Shown: positions 41,161-53,800, counted from the first letter of the stretch. The stretch is DNA of 64,000 nucleotides from Trichaptum fuscoviolaceum (GCA_910574455.1 CAJSYZ010000004.1:3225528-3289527), one strand, 5' to 3'. A program made the numbers and translations. The notes: generated from the sequence alone by a model not told the origin.

Positions 41161-43239
41161 ATGCACCTGGCTATATCATTTTTCTGTCTGGTCCAACTCT
41201 TGTTATTGAGCGCACGCGCTGAGGACGATTGGTCCACTCCTTGTCATCAAGGGGTCTGCTCCTATGACATCCCTCTTACGCAGAACTCCATGGGAGCCAA
41301 AGTCCTTTTGGTGCGCACATGCGTTGACAAGAATCTTGACATCTGATTAACATATGCTCTGCACATAGTCTGGCCCGCCTAGTGCCATCTCCGATCTCAC
41401 AACCGCCTCCGGATGGGAGATTTTAAGCTGCTCTCCGGGCTCGGATCAACAAGATATTCGGATTGTCTGCACAGGAAACACCACTAAATGTGACCATCTC
41501 TTCCTAGATGGTGCAGAGGATACAGTTGTACGCTTGCCTTCAAGAGTGAGCTTCTATATCTTAGTTCTTAGATAATTTCGACGTTTACTAACGCTATGAA
41601 TCAGTGCGGGAACATACCCTTCGCTCGAATTGTCTACGTAGAGCGGTCCCCTGACCAGTCATTACCCAGTTGGTTGAAAAAGGAACTCGCAAAGCATGCT
41701 GGGCCTTTTCCAGAAGTGATGACCGTGACAATCGATACCGACTTCTCGTCAACGTGAGTGCATAGTCTCAAACAATTCAAGCGATAATGAGCGCCTTCCA
41801 CAGACGTGATGTCCACTATTTAGTCGTCGGCTCTTCCTCTCCTAAGGTTCTCAAGGATGTCGACCACCTTGTTACTTCGTGGTCTCCATCGCGAAGCAAG
41901 CGGCATACCGAGAATTTTCTTCGTAAGATTGATGCAGGTACGAGAAGTTGTCCTTCACCTTGTTTGCTCGTTGGAAACTAACGCAACTAATTTAGAATTG
42001 AAGGCTCGAACCATTGGCGAGGAAAACTTTCAATTGAGTTCCGCAATAGATCTCGCCCCCATCCAAATCAGCCCAGTCATAAATGTATTTCAGCAGTCGT
42101 TGAGTTGTCCAGCCGGCACCGGATCCGTCCTCCTTCAGGCAACCGTAACACTGGATTTCGACGTCACGTATCACATCACTACCTCAGGTGAACTTGCACT
42201 TGACGATTTCAATCAATTCATCATCACGGCGGGTAGGGCAACTTCTCACTCATGCGAATTCGACATTAAAAAATCTTTTATCGCGATCAGTTGTTAATAC
42301 TGGTGAAGTTTTTGGTCATTTAGAGCTTGCCACTCAACACACTGCGGTTCGTTATACGTTCCGCTGCTGTCTACTTTTGCCTCTATACCAATCTACGAAC
42401 TATCTAGGGTACGTTTAGTGGTTCTTCCAATACTCCATTCGCCGTTTCGCGCGCTCTTTCTGTTGCTGGGTCAGTCAACTTTCTAAAGACTCAGGTATAC
42501 TCTTGTACTGACTAGTAGACCGATAGAATCTTTACCGCTACTCCAAGTTTCAACCTCGGCATCACAGCCAATGGACAATTTGCTTCACATGTTGACATGA
42601 GCGCCAACTTTGGATACAATATTAACAGTATGAGCATCACGTTCCCAACATTCTCTGGCTCGCGTAGCGCCACAGTTACCCCAAATGCGCGTACGTCTTC
42701 TGAACTTGTAATATCATGGGAATGTTGGCTGTTCGTGCTTGCTCTGCTGACTTAACTTCATTATGAACTACATAGCTAGCCTAGGCGTCGACCCTTCCAT
42801 GACGCAAAACGCTGCTTTCTCCTATACATTCTCTCCTACGGTGAGATTGCCACTCTGAATTAAATACGCTTCAGACTATATGAGGCTAAAGGAAGTTTTA
42901 TAGTTTAGTTTCGCCTTGAGTGGAGGAACAGGATTTGGCACGTCGGAAGTGACCTTCGGATCGACATCGACTGGAACTTTGTCGTCGACCGTATCGGGCG
43001 GTCAAGTGTGCAGCACATTGCAGGAGCAACTCACCATCTCGACGGAGCTTGAAGGCAACTTCTTTAATATAGGTGATGGTTCGAGTGGCAACATTGTTTT
43101 AGTGAACAATAGCTCTTCTACCCAGGTTAGTGGGCATAGTTACTGATGTGTCCTTTCCCTGTCTCGTGCTGACTCTCAGCCACTTTCAAGTCTTGTAGCA
43201 CAGCTGTTCAGAAGCGTAGCATTGATAGCAGTGACGTAA
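41161..43239 (+). CDS. Secreted beta-rich protein of an agaricomycete family
   Basis: The ATG at 41,161 gives a signal peptide (MHLAISFFCLVQLLLLSARA) followed by EDDWSTPCHQGVCSYDIPL. About nine more short exons, separated by 50-60 base introns, lead to a phase-0 last exon ending LVAQLFRSVALIAVT at the TAA at 43,237. Middle blocks include ASGWEILSCSP, VVRLPSRCGNIPFARIVYV, a Ser-rich loop, SPVINVFQQSLSC and LLQATVTLDFDVTYHITTSG, then repeated hydrophobic-Gly strands (FNLGITANGQFASHVDMSAN). This order resembles secreted basidiomycete proteins carrying DUF7223-type regions, from memory. No catalytic motif is seen. A role at the cell surface is inferred only from the signal peptide. Confidence 0.7.
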
Positions 43240-43660
43240 ATGGTGATATTTTATCTACCGCCGGTGCACATAAGCGTCAGACCTCGATATCTTGCGCTGC
43301 GTAGATCGTTAGGATACTGCATGCTTATGCAGTAGCTATGCAAGAATAACTTTTGTAAATACTGAGTGTAGTACTATTGCAGTACTTAGTATGTTTTGGG
43401 AGGCTTCTGTAAACAACCTTGACAACTTCAGTGAATGATTTACAAATAGCTGGTCCGGAAAGAATTTGTTGGTTATTCGTCATGGTAATGAGCAAGATGG
43501 AATGATTATGAAAACTCAATTGCAATGGCATCCTGACTTCGGAAGAGAGGAAGCAAAAAAAATTCAGATACTATTACGGCATCATAATCGTTGTGACATT
43601 ATGGTCTTGTCGTCACTTCTCGCTCAGCTGCGCAAACCCTACCTCTCACTCACTACAACG
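43240..43660. other. Intergenic region upstream of abp1
   Basis: The AT-rich 5' region contains only short open frames. The frame running into the Abp1 start is open upstream to 43,466 but its sequence has no homology feel, so I start the protein at 43,661. Confidence 0.4.
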
Positions 43661-46185
43661 ATGTCGTTACAGATAAACCTTACAGGACGGGATCTTCTCC
43701 AGGCATATCAAGACGTTCTTGATGCGAAAGGAATAGATTGGGCATTGTTTACTTATGAGAAGGGAACAAATGATCTCAAGTTACAAGCAACTGGTGATGG
43801 TGGATTAGAAGAGCTCGAAGAGGAGTTTTCAGACGGACGGTGAGTCGCTTTACTATTCTGATATGATAATGCTATCTGAATAGCGATCTTTAAACCAGGA
43901 TGCAGTATGCTTTTGTCCGAGTACGAGATCCTAATGTATGTATGCACCTCGTTCAAACGGAGGTCCGTTCCTGATCTATTATCTTTCAATAGACAGAGTT
44001 GCCAAAGTTCGTTCAGATCAATTGGTGCGGAGATGGAGTTCCAGAATCAAGGAAGGGATTGTTCTGTATGTAAATCTCTTATTATTATCTCTACACATTC
44101 TACCGACTGACGTATCGTAGACTCGCATTCGAGCGCCGTAGCTCGCTTTCTCAAGGGCACGCATGTTGTGATCAATGCTCGAAATGAGGTGTGCTTGTTG
44201 ACGATAGTGCAGCACTTTTTACTCAATGACATACACAGTCGGATGTCGCCCCCGCCCTCATTATGAAACGCGTTGAGGGTGCATCTGGGGCGAACTATTC
44301 TGCGCACAAGGAGCAACCCCGGAAGTTCGAACCTATCGCTCCTGTGGGCACAAACTACACACCTATCGGGGTCGTTGACCTTAACGAACTTCGGAGAAAC
44401 GCCAGGCCAGTAAGTGTAAAAGTGACCAAACTCAGGCGTAATGCTCAATCCATGGCAGGGACCAAGTTCAGCATCTGCAACTCCTCCTGTCCCTAATGCC
44501 CCGAGACCGGCTGCAGCATCGAAGCCTGTAGCTCCATCATGGGATGAGCCAGCCCCTGCTGCTGCACCACCTCCCCCACCTTCAACTTCAAGACCTGCTC
44601 TCCCAACTGCTGCAAGACCGACAGTATGATGCATCATAGTACTTAGTTCCCTTACTTAACTAACCTTCCTTTCAGCCTGTCTCTTATACCGCTCCCAGTG
44701 CGCCTGTTGCCTCATCAGTGACGCCCACCAAACCATCTGAAGATAATAAGATAGGGCCAGTGGTAAGTGGGACGAAAGCGATTCCTTCCTACCGCCTAAC
44801 ATGGCTATAGGGAACCGCTTATACCCCGGTGCATCTTCCTCGACCCAAGAAACTAGTAAATCCGTTCGAGAAAATGGCGCAACAGTCAGAGCAGTCAGCT
44901 GCTCCGCCCCCTAGGACTACGCAGAAACTGACCTGGAGTGAACGTCAAGCCCTTGCCAAAAAACAACAGGAAGAAGAAGAAGAACGGAGTAAGGCCGCTT
45001 CGTTCAAGACAATATCCCCTGCGTCGACTGGCTCGAAATGGACCCCTCCCAGTATAACAAGCAGAAGCGCTGCTTTTGGAGCAGGTTCTGGCTTTGTAGC
45101 GGCAGAAGAGGACAAGGCTATCCCGGTTCCCCCACCTCCACCCCCCATCGCTCCCCCTCTTCCTTCTGCCGCTTCTAGACCTGCTGCATCTTTCTCGGAG
45201 CCGGAACCCGAAGTTGCACAAGCCGCCCCTCCTCCGGCCGTGAGTCAATGCTCATGTGCTTACAGAAGTGCTTCAATTAATGATCATTTGCCGTGTAGCC
45301 TCCCCCTCCGCCGCCTCCGCCGCCGCCACCCCCTGTTGCTGAAGTGGCCGCCCTTAGTATTGAATCTGTTCCCCCGCCACCTCCGCCACCAGTGGTTGCG
45401 GTGGCAAAAGGCCGAGGCGTCTGTGCCACTGTACTGTATGATTACGAAGCCGAAGAAGAGAATGAGATGTCCCTGAAGGAAGGCGAAACGATAGAAGAAA
45501 TCGAAGAAATCGACGAAGGCATGATCTTCTATTCTTCCTCCATTTCTCCATTTTTACCAATCTTTCCGCACAGGTTGGTGGTCAGGCGTGGGGGCTAACG
45601 GAACGAAGAGTGGCTTGTTCCCAGGTATCTTGCTTCTCCATCATTCTACTTTTTATTCTAACCATCTATTGTCTGACATAGCAAACTACGTGGAGGTTAT
45701 TGCCCAGTCTGAAGAGACAGGCGAAGAAGCAGCCGCCCCTCCACCTCCTGTAAGTTCCGGCTCTGAGTTTTACAGTTTCTCTGAATCTGACTATTTTAAA
45801 GCCTCCACCGCCGCCGCCTCCGCCCGTTGAGCCCGTGCCTCCAGCGGCACCTCCCGCACCGCCAAGGCCACCTACACCTCCAGCTGCAAGCGACGAGGGT
45901 GTCTGTGCTGTTGCCCTATACGAGTGCGTACATACGCTTCAGACACTTATGTCAAGCTGAACTTTGGTCTTTACAGCTATGATGCCGCGGAAGATAACGA
46001 ACTTTCGTTCCGTGCCGGCGACAGGATTATTGAGATAGAAGCTGCTTCTGAGGATTGGTGGCAAGGGAAAGACAAAGATGGACAAGTCGGTTTATTCCCT
46101 GGTGAGCCCTTCACAAGAATCTTAATTAGAAGCATAACCTCATAACACCGTTGAAACAGCAAACTATGTTGAAGTGCAAGAATGA
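43661..46185 (+). CDS. abp1: Abp1/drebrin-like actin-binding protein, two SH3 domains
   Basis: The ATG at 43,661 opens an ADF-homology domain over five short exons: MSLQINLTGRDLLQAYQDVL, WALFTYEKGTNDLKLQATGD, YAFVRVRDPN, KFVQINWCGDGVPESRKGLF, ARFLKGTHVVINARNE and MKRVEGASGANYSAHKE. A long Pro/Ala-rich linker with a Glu/Lys helix (SERQALAKKQQEEEEERSKA) follows. Two SH3 domains close the protein: VCATVLYDYEAEEENEMSL...SGLFP-ANYVEV and VCAVALYDYDAAEDNELSF...WWQGKDKDGQVGLFP-ANYVEVQE, ending at 46,185. The family links actin patches to endocytosis and Arp2/3 activation at the cortex. Yeast Abp1 has one SH3 domain, so two is a lineage feature. Confidence 0.95.
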
Positions 46186-46601
46186 ATTAGTTGGAGGATG
46201 TACGGATCAGATAGCGTTAAATTTGCTAAAATAAGATATGACTGAGAAAGAAATCTTGAAGCTAGAAGAATCGTTTTATTCCTTCGTCTGATCCATTGAT
46301 TATCCGCGTCTTTTGATGTGGGTGAGTCCTTACGCTTTGAATAAGGGACGAATGGAAGAAAGAAGTACATATGGCTCAACAAAAAGCAGAAGGTTCGGAA
46401 CGCGTTTTGTCACAAATGCACATGCCGTTACTTCAAGTTGATGTCACGGTAGGAATCAGTCAGTGACATGAGTTGTAGACGCGTCGTCAACAACTTTGTC
46501 TCGCTCATACTGCACGGCTCCATTGAGGCTTTCAGCTCAACTGATTTCACACTTGGTACATGATAAAAAATCAACAATATACGGCCCCCTTCATCCTCTC
46601 G
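46186..46601. other. Intergenic region between abp1 and RNase H2C
   Basis: It holds the abp1 3' end and the promoter of the next gene in the same direction. No additional gene is seen. Confidence 0.4.
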
Positions 46602-47288
46602 ATGTCAGAACCAAGTCTGAAAATCGCACCGACGACAAATGTTCTCGCTTCATGCTCTCCCCACCTCATGCCATTCCACATCTCCTACACGGGTGCCGCT
46701 CCCATTGCTACTTTCTTCCGGGTCCATAATAGTCCCTCCACACTACCTCAGGATGCTTCGCCAGATCTGGCTTCTAAACCTTCTATGAAGAAACGTCTTT
46801 TGGCGACATTCCGTGGCAGGGAAATGCACGGACTTGAGATGCCTATTCCTACAGGATATGGCGGGATCGTATTGCGATCCAAAGGACCGGAGACCTCTAA
46901 TTCTCCAGCTTCGAGAGTCCAGAAGAAATCTGATAGTCAGAAAAAAGGTGGCCGTCACTCGCTTAGAAATCTCCGAGGTGCTAAGGCCGTTGTTGAGATT
47001 GATGAAGATGTGAAGGAGGAGATTGCTTCTCTGGTTCCGGAGGATTCATTTGATGGGACACGAGAAGAGCTTAATACTGCGCCAGTAAAGCGGCTTACTC
47101 CTTCGCATGTTTTCTCATCAATGGTGATCTGGAATTCAGACTTTGCCGTTGACGAAGGGAGGGAAGAGTACATTCAATCATTGGATGAATGGATAACTCT
47201 AGGTACTGAGGTAAAGGACTTCTTTCTTCTTGTGCTTTCTGATGGCTTACGATTTCCCGCAATGCAGCTCCATCTCGCCGAGGAGTAG
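46602..47288 (+). CDS. RNASEH2C: Ribonuclease H2 subunit C
   Basis: Two exons (46,602-47,210 and 47,268-47,288) give 209 residues, MSEPSLKIAPTTNV to LHLAEE. Family landmarks are HLMPFHISYTGAAPIATFF, the strand RLLATFRGREMHGLEMPIPT followed by YGGIVLR, and near the end FSSMVIWNSDFAVDEGREEY and IQSLDEWITLGTE. RNase H2C together with subunits A and B removes ribonucleotides from DNA in the nucleus; C is a structural subunit without catalytic residues. A Lys/Arg-rich insert in the middle (VQKKSDSQKKGGRHSLRNLR) is longer than in the human protein. The tiny last exon of six codons is supported by phase and by the GT-AG borders. Confidence 0.88.
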   Translation: MSEPSLKIAPTTNVLASCSPHLMPFHISYTGAAPIATFFRVHNSPSTLPQDASPDLASKPSMKKRLLATFRGREMHGLEMPIPTGYGGIVLRSKGPETSNSPASRVQKKSDSQKKGGRHSLRNLRGAKAVVEIDEDVKEEIASLVPEDSFDGTREELNTAPVKRLTPSHVFSSMVIWNSDFAVDEGREEYIQSLDEWITLGTEVKDFFLLVLSDGLRFPAMQLHLAEE

Positions 47289-48564
47289 TGCAAAACTCCA
47301 GTTCGACAGCGGTGCCGCCGTCTCATCCAGTTAAACTGCTACAAGTAGTTTTACTACGACACCTTTTCTGTCTTCCCCCCTTTCCGTCATTCCTTGTCTA
47401 TGTATCTTTATCCCGCAAAGTGTAGACTAACCAAATTCATGACAGCTAGTTTTACTCACTCTTCCCTTTTCCGTGGCTGTTCTTGCAAGCTTTCCTGCTA
47501 TGGTCGACAGCGCAGGGACCTCTTGAGCCCCATCGGAGATCGCTCACCAATGTCCCCTGCGACGTACAAGGTCCGCGGAAATGAAAGTGTTTGCTATACA
47601 GTATCTTGGACCATCACTTGCTCCGCTACCACGTAAAGTTCAGAAGACATGCATGTGTCGTAACAATCTTCGCGAAGGCCATTGGTCCGTAAAGAAGATA
47701 ATAATGTTATTGTATGTATTTCCTGAAACATAATTTCGTCTTACGAAGATCAACACAACTGTGTGAAATGTCTAAAACTCCGTGAAGATGTAGCCTCTTC
47801 ATTTATGCGGCAGAGCAGAAAGATTGTAGAACAACACTGCTTTAGTTAGCAGTGATTCAATTTCTCTATAAATATCTACTATGATCTTCCTCAGGCTTCA
47901 AGTTGCAGGATGCAAATCGTGACAGACCCATTTGGGGCATCTGTTGATCAAAGTTTAAGACTTTAATTTAAGTTAATGGAATTCTGGAGCAAAACATATA
48001 AATGCCTCAGAACTTTGATGATTGCTTGTATTTTCCATAAGACTACAATTCCCCTCATGCACCATCAGAACAGTAATGCAATTCTCTACCTTCTGATTGC
48101 TATATGTCTCAGGTCTACTATATCTCTCACATCTGCAGCTATTAGTATGCATACATCTACACATGACATAGCATATATACACATACACTGGCACTGGCAG
48201 GCAGAAATCCTGTCTTTGGTTTAAACTGACAATCATGGGCTTCTACCAGTGCTGTACCAATGATATCAACTATCTATTATCTATACAGTGAATAATCAAT
48301 GTTTGCATCAGAAGAAGCATCATTTAATCCTGAGTCATCATATCTCCGAGGCAATCTCAAGTTTCTTCTAATAAATATCAACTTGAATGCAGTCACATTC
48401 ATCTCTCACTTCCCCCACCACTCTCTCCTTTGCTTTCTTATCATCTTCACTGAGAATGTAAGAAACCAGTATATTTCTGATAAACAATCTAACATGTAGA
48501 TAATAGGGATGATATCAATGAACTCAATTCTGCTTTCCTTCGGATAGAAGGAAAAGTACAAAAA
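47289..48564. other. AT-rich intergenic stretch
   Basis: About 1.3 kb. From 47,640 it is AT-rich with many stops in all frames. CACTGGCACTGGCAGGCAG at about 48,187 is one of the palindromic words outside the main accessory block. No gene or RNA is recognised. Confidence 0.45.
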
Positions 48565-49898
48565 ATGTATGTGTCAAGATTTTCAAGGCTTTACTTTTAC
48601 ATTCAAAATTTATCATTTGCTCTTAGTGACTACTACATTGATTCCAAAGGCCTGTTCATCATACAGGGACAACATTGCTGCACTCCTTTTGAAGCTATCT
48701 TTGTCTGTAATATGCAGGTTCTTAACTTACTATCAATTAAACGACTATCAAAAAATTACATTTGCAACAATCCCGACATAATTGATACCAGTGGTCGTCC
48801 AGACACATGCAAGATGTGCAGAAGACATCTGGGAATAGAAGCAACTGGAGCTGAAGCAATCTCCAAGCTTATTTCTCACCAGCTTTCGTGCACTGCATAC
48901 CAGTGCGTATTCATTCATCCTTACTCCGAGAGCAGAAGCAACTGATAGTTGCACCACAGAGAGAGCCTCAGAATTGAGCAGCTTGAGTCAGCTGCTATTC
49001 AAGCTGCTTTGTCGAACCCACCGTTGAATAAGGAGTTACGTTTGCGAACTCTCAAAGCAGACCCATTCATCTCAAAGATCAAGCCCCTTCGAGTTCTTTG
49101 CGTCGCGTGTAACGGATGGAAGAACCTTGGTGGGGAGTATACCTTGTATGGGTGGCATAAACACAAGCGAATTATACATGGCTACAAGAACCATAGCAGT
49201 CTCGACGGAAACCAGGAGCGAATGAGGCTCTTAATGGAGGATCAGCTTGTCGGCGAAGTCCAAGCCTTTCATGTCTTCTGCAAGTCGTGTGGAATCTGGC
49301 TCAGGTCTCGGGACCCGCATAGAAGGTACTCGTTGGAAGATTGGAGGGAGCATAAAGCCGAGAAACACGCCGGCAGGTCGAACAGAGCAAATGTCAAGCG
49401 ACAAAAATCTTATTCCTCCGACGAGGATATACTCTCGTCAGACGAAACGGATTCCGAACTTGAGAATTCGGTGCTCGACATCGACAATCTCGTTGACTTC
49501 AAACACAATAGCGGGCCCGAGCTCAACAGGTCAAGTACTCTTGTCGACGTCGACAGGGAACAGGCTATGACTCAGACTAGTGGTGGTAAACGCATAGATG
49601 GTCAGTGGCCCAGGTTGAAAGTCAGGTAGCACTCAGACTCGCTGATAAATTCGGACCGATCGACAGAAAACGGGCGGCCTTCTACAATTGTTATCGAGAA
49701 TTCCTATACGAAGGAGGTAAGCATAACATCAAAAGTCGGAAACAAGAAACATACATAACGCTGAACAAATAACTTTCACAGGTAACAAAACTCCTTGGAA
49801 ATGTGTTGGACGGTCACACAATTCCGCAAGATGTCTCAAAAATTACCATTATGTTCAACTGACAACCATTGTGACTGGCGCAAGTGAACATCAATAAC
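48565..49898 (+). CDS. Protein with three CxxC...H/C zinc-binding repeats
   Basis: The start is uncertain (48,565 at the earliest). The first exon ends at 48,902 and contains CKMCRRHLG...ISHQLSC. After an intron (48,903-48,959) the next exon reads QLESAAIQAALSNPPL, then LRVLCVACNGWKNLGG...WHKHKRIIHG and FHVFCKSCGIWLRS...WREHKAEKH, followed by an acidic Ser-rich linker. Short introns (49,626-49,666 and one near 49,720-49,781) extend the frame through AAFYNCYREFLYEGG to a TAA at 49,896. Two repeats have the form CxxC-(about 15)-W-x2-H-x3-H, preceded by a helix with a D-P-x(5)-P motif. Basidiomycete genomes hold many such proteins (from memory). A nucleic acid or protein binding role is inferred from the zinc-finger-like spacing. 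Confidence 0.65.
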
Positions 49899-50145
49899 AA
49901 TAGACAGTTTCATGTCAAGATAGTGGTGCGATGAATTAGATGTAGTTGCATTAATGATTTTCCATGCTAAACAATGCGTGCAAATATGTCAGCGTAAATG
50001 CAAATGCACTAATGGATAAGTCCAAGACTATAATACGAAAACTCCAAATCCCAATGGAATGCATAGCTGACCAGACTCAGATATAAACGAAACGAATGCG
50101 ATGCGCCACAGTAGTCGCTATCATGATGGCGTACGTGTGTGTCGT
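49899..50145. other. Short convergent intergenic region
   Basis: Lies between the end of the CxxC...H gene (+) and the stop of the Kre9-like gene (-). Only AT-rich 3' sequence is seen. Confidence 0.4.
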
Positions 50146-51197
50146 TCAGAACATCGTTACAAATACGAACGCAGTTCCGACGAGGGCTACTAGAGCCTGA
50201 AGACCACGCGCCTGGAAGTCAAGCATGACTGGCGATGCGCTGTTTGTAGATGCAGTCGTGGAAGATGCACTGGCACTCGACGTTGACGTCGAAGTAGCTG
50301 ACGAGGCCGCGATGCTCGTACGAACGGTGGTCAGGGCGGGCGAGCTGGATGTCGATGTCGAAGGTGTAACGGAGGAAACAGTAGCTGAAGAAGCAGGTGG
50401 ACTTGATACAACGACAGTCGATCCCGTCGCACTAGTCGAGGCACTTCCGCCACCTGACGCGAGGTATGTAGGAGCAGCAGTAGCACTGCTCGGATCTGTT
50501 AGCGCGCCTTTTCCCCAGGGAATTGCGGCACCGCCATTGGGCTGAGTAGACTCAGATGGAGGGGTAGTCTTGCCATCGGCATCCGCGATCGCGAACCTAC
50601 CCGTCCAGGTCAGGTTCGAAGACGCAGGGGAAGAGAATTGATAGAAGTAGATCGCTGAGTTCGGGGTAACCGAAGGACAAGTGTAATCGAAGGTGTTCTT
50701 GGTGGCGTCAGTGCCGTCAACGGTGGCAACAGCTGGAAGAGAGAGGATCTGTTAGCCTAATTGTCTACTTTGAGACAGACGGGGAAGAGGACAGGAATGT
50801 AGAAAAAACGATTGAAAAGCGCAGCACAATCCTGATGATTTTGAGGAAAACAGTGTAGTTGAAAGACCAACTCGAATGAAAAAATGATATTCGATCTCTG
50901 ATTGTAGTTAAATGAACGAATTGCACGAGGCAAAAGTTTATACACCAGCGTAGATCTGCATGAATGAAATTCTATAAATCTGTTGAACTCACTCGTGAGG
51001 TGGACCATATTGAAGTTATCGCCTGTCATAAGTTCGATGTTCATAGTCGTCCATTGGCCAGTCGTGTCAGGCGCCCATTCGATATGGCAAGACGAGCCCT
51101 CATTGAAGACTTCACCGGGAGAAGGTGCATCGGGGACTGGGTCTGCAAGAGCACGGAGAACGGGGAAAGCAACGGCGAAGAGGACAGCCTTGAACAT
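50146..51197 (-). CDS. Kre9/KNH-like GPI-anchored cell wall protein
   Basis: Two exons, 51,197-50,993 and 50,732-50,146, give 263 residues. The phase join restores MVHLTTVATVDGTD. Residues 1-18 (MFKAVLFAVAFPVLRALA) are a signal peptide. The Kre9/KNH amino-terminal domain follows: PSPGEVFNEGSSCHIEW, TTMNIELMTGDNFNMVHL, FDYTCPSVTPNSAIYFYQF and WTGRFAIAD. Then comes a Ser/Thr/Ala-rich stalk of 100 residues suited to O-mannosylation, and a hydrophobic end (LQALVALVGTAFVFVTMF) typical of a GPI signal. The protein should sit at the plasma membrane or wall, and family members are linked to beta-1,6-glucan assembly. The intron of 260 bases is much longer than its neighbours. Confidence 0.85.
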
Positions 51198-52289
51198 GAT
51201 CGGTAGAAAGTGTTGCTGGATAGAAAAGGTGTAGGTTTAAACAGGAAAAATCTGGGCGGTCGGTTAGCTGGTCAGCCTCGAGCAAGAAACCTGTTCTCCA
51301 CATACTTTTAAGTCTCAAAGGAGTGCCTTAGGAGATAGTTGGAGGAGGGAAAGTGCGCCGGGGATGTGATGGGGTGTAAATGAAGGGACGACGGTAGTGA
51401 ACACCGTCAATGTGGTGGAAGTCAAAGTTGCGTCTGGCGTTACGCTCAAACGTCGCGCCCACTGGCAAAGTCCAGCGCGCTTCAGCTCTTCTCTAATCGT
51501 GGAAACATGTTTGTATTCGTGAGAAATTGTGTTTTGGATCTTTGGCGTTAACTTTCTCATCATGATACGGCTTCATTAAGCCGAGATCTTCATCAAACCT
51601 TATTTTGGTAACCATGCACATAACATAGTGACGCTACACGTAGATCTTATGCAAAGTCAGGAAGCGGGGTTTATCATAGTCCAAATCGTAAAATACACTA
51701 AATATCTAACGGAAATTCAAAATGAGTGTATCTGCTGAATGAGATACTTAGCGCAATGCAAGCCCCCAGATTGACAATTATACCTTAGATTAAAATATGA
51801 ATTGAGAAACCTAACTATGTCTCAGAGGCGGTGTACCATGTCTGTGCGGCTTGCAGAGTCCGAACCTACGGGCATACAGATCCGCAGTTTTTCGTTAGCA
51901 GAGAGGATACGACGTGTCTGGTCTCTTAAAGCCGGGGAAGAACCAAGGCCGGAAACAGATTGTCACCAATAGCAGAGCCACAACGGCACCGCTGAATTGC
52001 ACACCCTCAGCATTACATTTCTGAGCGGGTTTGATTTAGAATCAAAACTTGATAAAGCGGACTGTCCTGGTCCGTATGAACACAGCACGAGTGACCATGC
52101 CTTGAGACAGAAAAGTGGACTTCGTTTCGTAACTGAGCAAAAACTGCCTCTAGACCCACGCTTGTATTAGTTGGTTTTACATATATTCCTGAGATTAACA
52201 ATGATTAGAGTAGGTGACGAGCCAAGGGAATCTAACTTACTAGAAGTCGTGACTTGATCGTGACGTGTGATGGAACTTGACGCACTAAA
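51198..52289. other. Intergenic region, about 1.1 kb
   Basis: Promoter side of the Kre9-like gene and 3' side of the acetyltransferase. Small open frames at 51,315-51,563 and 52,013-52,201 have no splice context. I see nothing else. Confidence 0.4.
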
Positions 52290-53263
52290 TCAAGTTTCGT
52301 TCGGGACTAGCTCTATCTTCTTCAGCATAGTCCATACGGTGAATCCCGTCGCTGTTTCGTTCCGAGTGGTAACAGGTGGTAAACCAGTTACAGTGACTTC
52401 CTTACGGCCGAATACTGGACTACCAGTAGTCTAATATACATTCAGCCCATAGTTGATACGAGAAGCTCAAGGATCATATTACCTCAAAGCCAAAGTGTTC
52501 GTAGATTTCGCGACTGTGAGGTGTGGTAGCCTCAATGTAGACAGGTGCGTCTTTAACGATATCTTCGAGGCCTTGCCGGATAAGTAGACTGCAATAACCT
52601 GATCAGATGGTAAGTTCAATAATCAAGCGCTACAAAGAAAGAAGTACACACCTTTCCCCTCCTCACTAGGGTCAGTCACCATGTCCATCAGATGCCAAGC
52701 AGTTTTAAAATCCACAGCCTTCAGCTTCAGCGCTTCTTTCTGCGCACTATCCATACGCATTTCGTATTGAAACGCTGCGCGCTAACGATAATTATTAGAA
52801 CCAAGACAGATCAAGCTTCTAATGTTATTCTACGCACCTTCAGCCCCGTCAGCCCCCATCCTCCAGGTCTCCTCCAGCTCCCAAACATTGTCCTATATTG
52901 CTTTGACCTCAGAATTATCCACGGAGTATCCACGCGCACGTTGGGAGGGAGCCAGAGGCACGCAGCCGTTAGGAGATCGCGTCCATCGTCATCCTTTCTG
53001 AAGACACCCATAATTCGCCCGTTCACCATGTGTGTAGCCAAAACTAAAGAGTGATGGAAATAGTAAAGAATCTCTAGCTGCTTTGATACGCTCGTTAGTT
53101 TCGCCGGATCCATGGACGACCGAGATGGGAGGACTATCTTCCGCGGAACAGATCCCATCCAGTTCATCAACGGGTCATTGTGGAAAGCGCGAGCAATGAC
53201 CAAAGCGACTTCTTCGTACTCATCTGGCATAGCGTCGCGTACATACGGAGAGTTCCCGACCAT
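52290..53263 (-). CDS. GNAT-family N-acetyltransferase
   Basis: Exon 1 (53,263-52,838) starts MVGNSPYVRDAMPDEYEEVA and carries the strand-helix start of GNAT proteins (VALVIARAFHNDPLMNWMG) and LAACLW-like LLTAACLWLPPNVRVD. After an intron (52,837-52,782) the frame continues AAFQYEMRMDSAQKEALKLK and AWHLMDMVTDPSEEGKG. The acetyl-CoA loop region GYCSLLIRQGLEDIV follows, then PVYIEATTPHSREIYEHFGF (the Tyr and the GF turn are typical), and the end is ...WTMLKKIELVPNET at 52,290. The substrate cannot be told. Fungal genomes have many such single-domain acetyltransferases of small molecules. Confidence 0.85.
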
Positions 53264-53791
53264 CTTGTTAGAGATGAAGAAGGAAAAGTAACAGCAGTAC
53301 GTAGGAGCAGCGGAAACTTGAATGTGACCAGTGAAGTTTGCATAGTAAATAGTAAACTATCGTTCTGTCTTCGGAAACACGCGATACCCTTGGCGCCGGC
53401 AAACTAATAGTGAGTTGAACGAATTGAGACTGATTTGTCTTCTCATTATTTAGATCATGCGTGGAGTAGAGGAAAGGCCAGAGACGGAGTTGCTGGTGAT
53501 GTCGATCAATTCCTCTGGACATGAACTCGGATAAACAGATGCAAACAGGCATTGTAGGTTAACGATCCCAAGTTACCCTCCATCCATTGTCCTCCTCTCA
53601 TGTACAACGACATGCAAATACGCTCAAGACTCTCTGTATCCTGGATACTGCTTGCATCTGTTTCTCTGTGGAATGTCCACGCAGGTCCGATGTAACCTAC
53701 TTGTAAAGGAAGGTCTGCTCGTCGGGATGGCGCTCTGCTCGATTGCACTTGTGCGCTGTGGATTGCCTCCCGACGTACTCTTTCCCGACGG

Positions 53792-53800
53792 TATATAAAG
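53792..53800 (+). promoter_or_regulatory. TATA box of the 76-residue gene, left copy
   Basis: TATATAAAG, preceded by CCGACGG, lies 108 bases before the ATG at 53,908. The same box is kept at the same distance in the inverted copy, which supports function. Confidence 0.75.
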
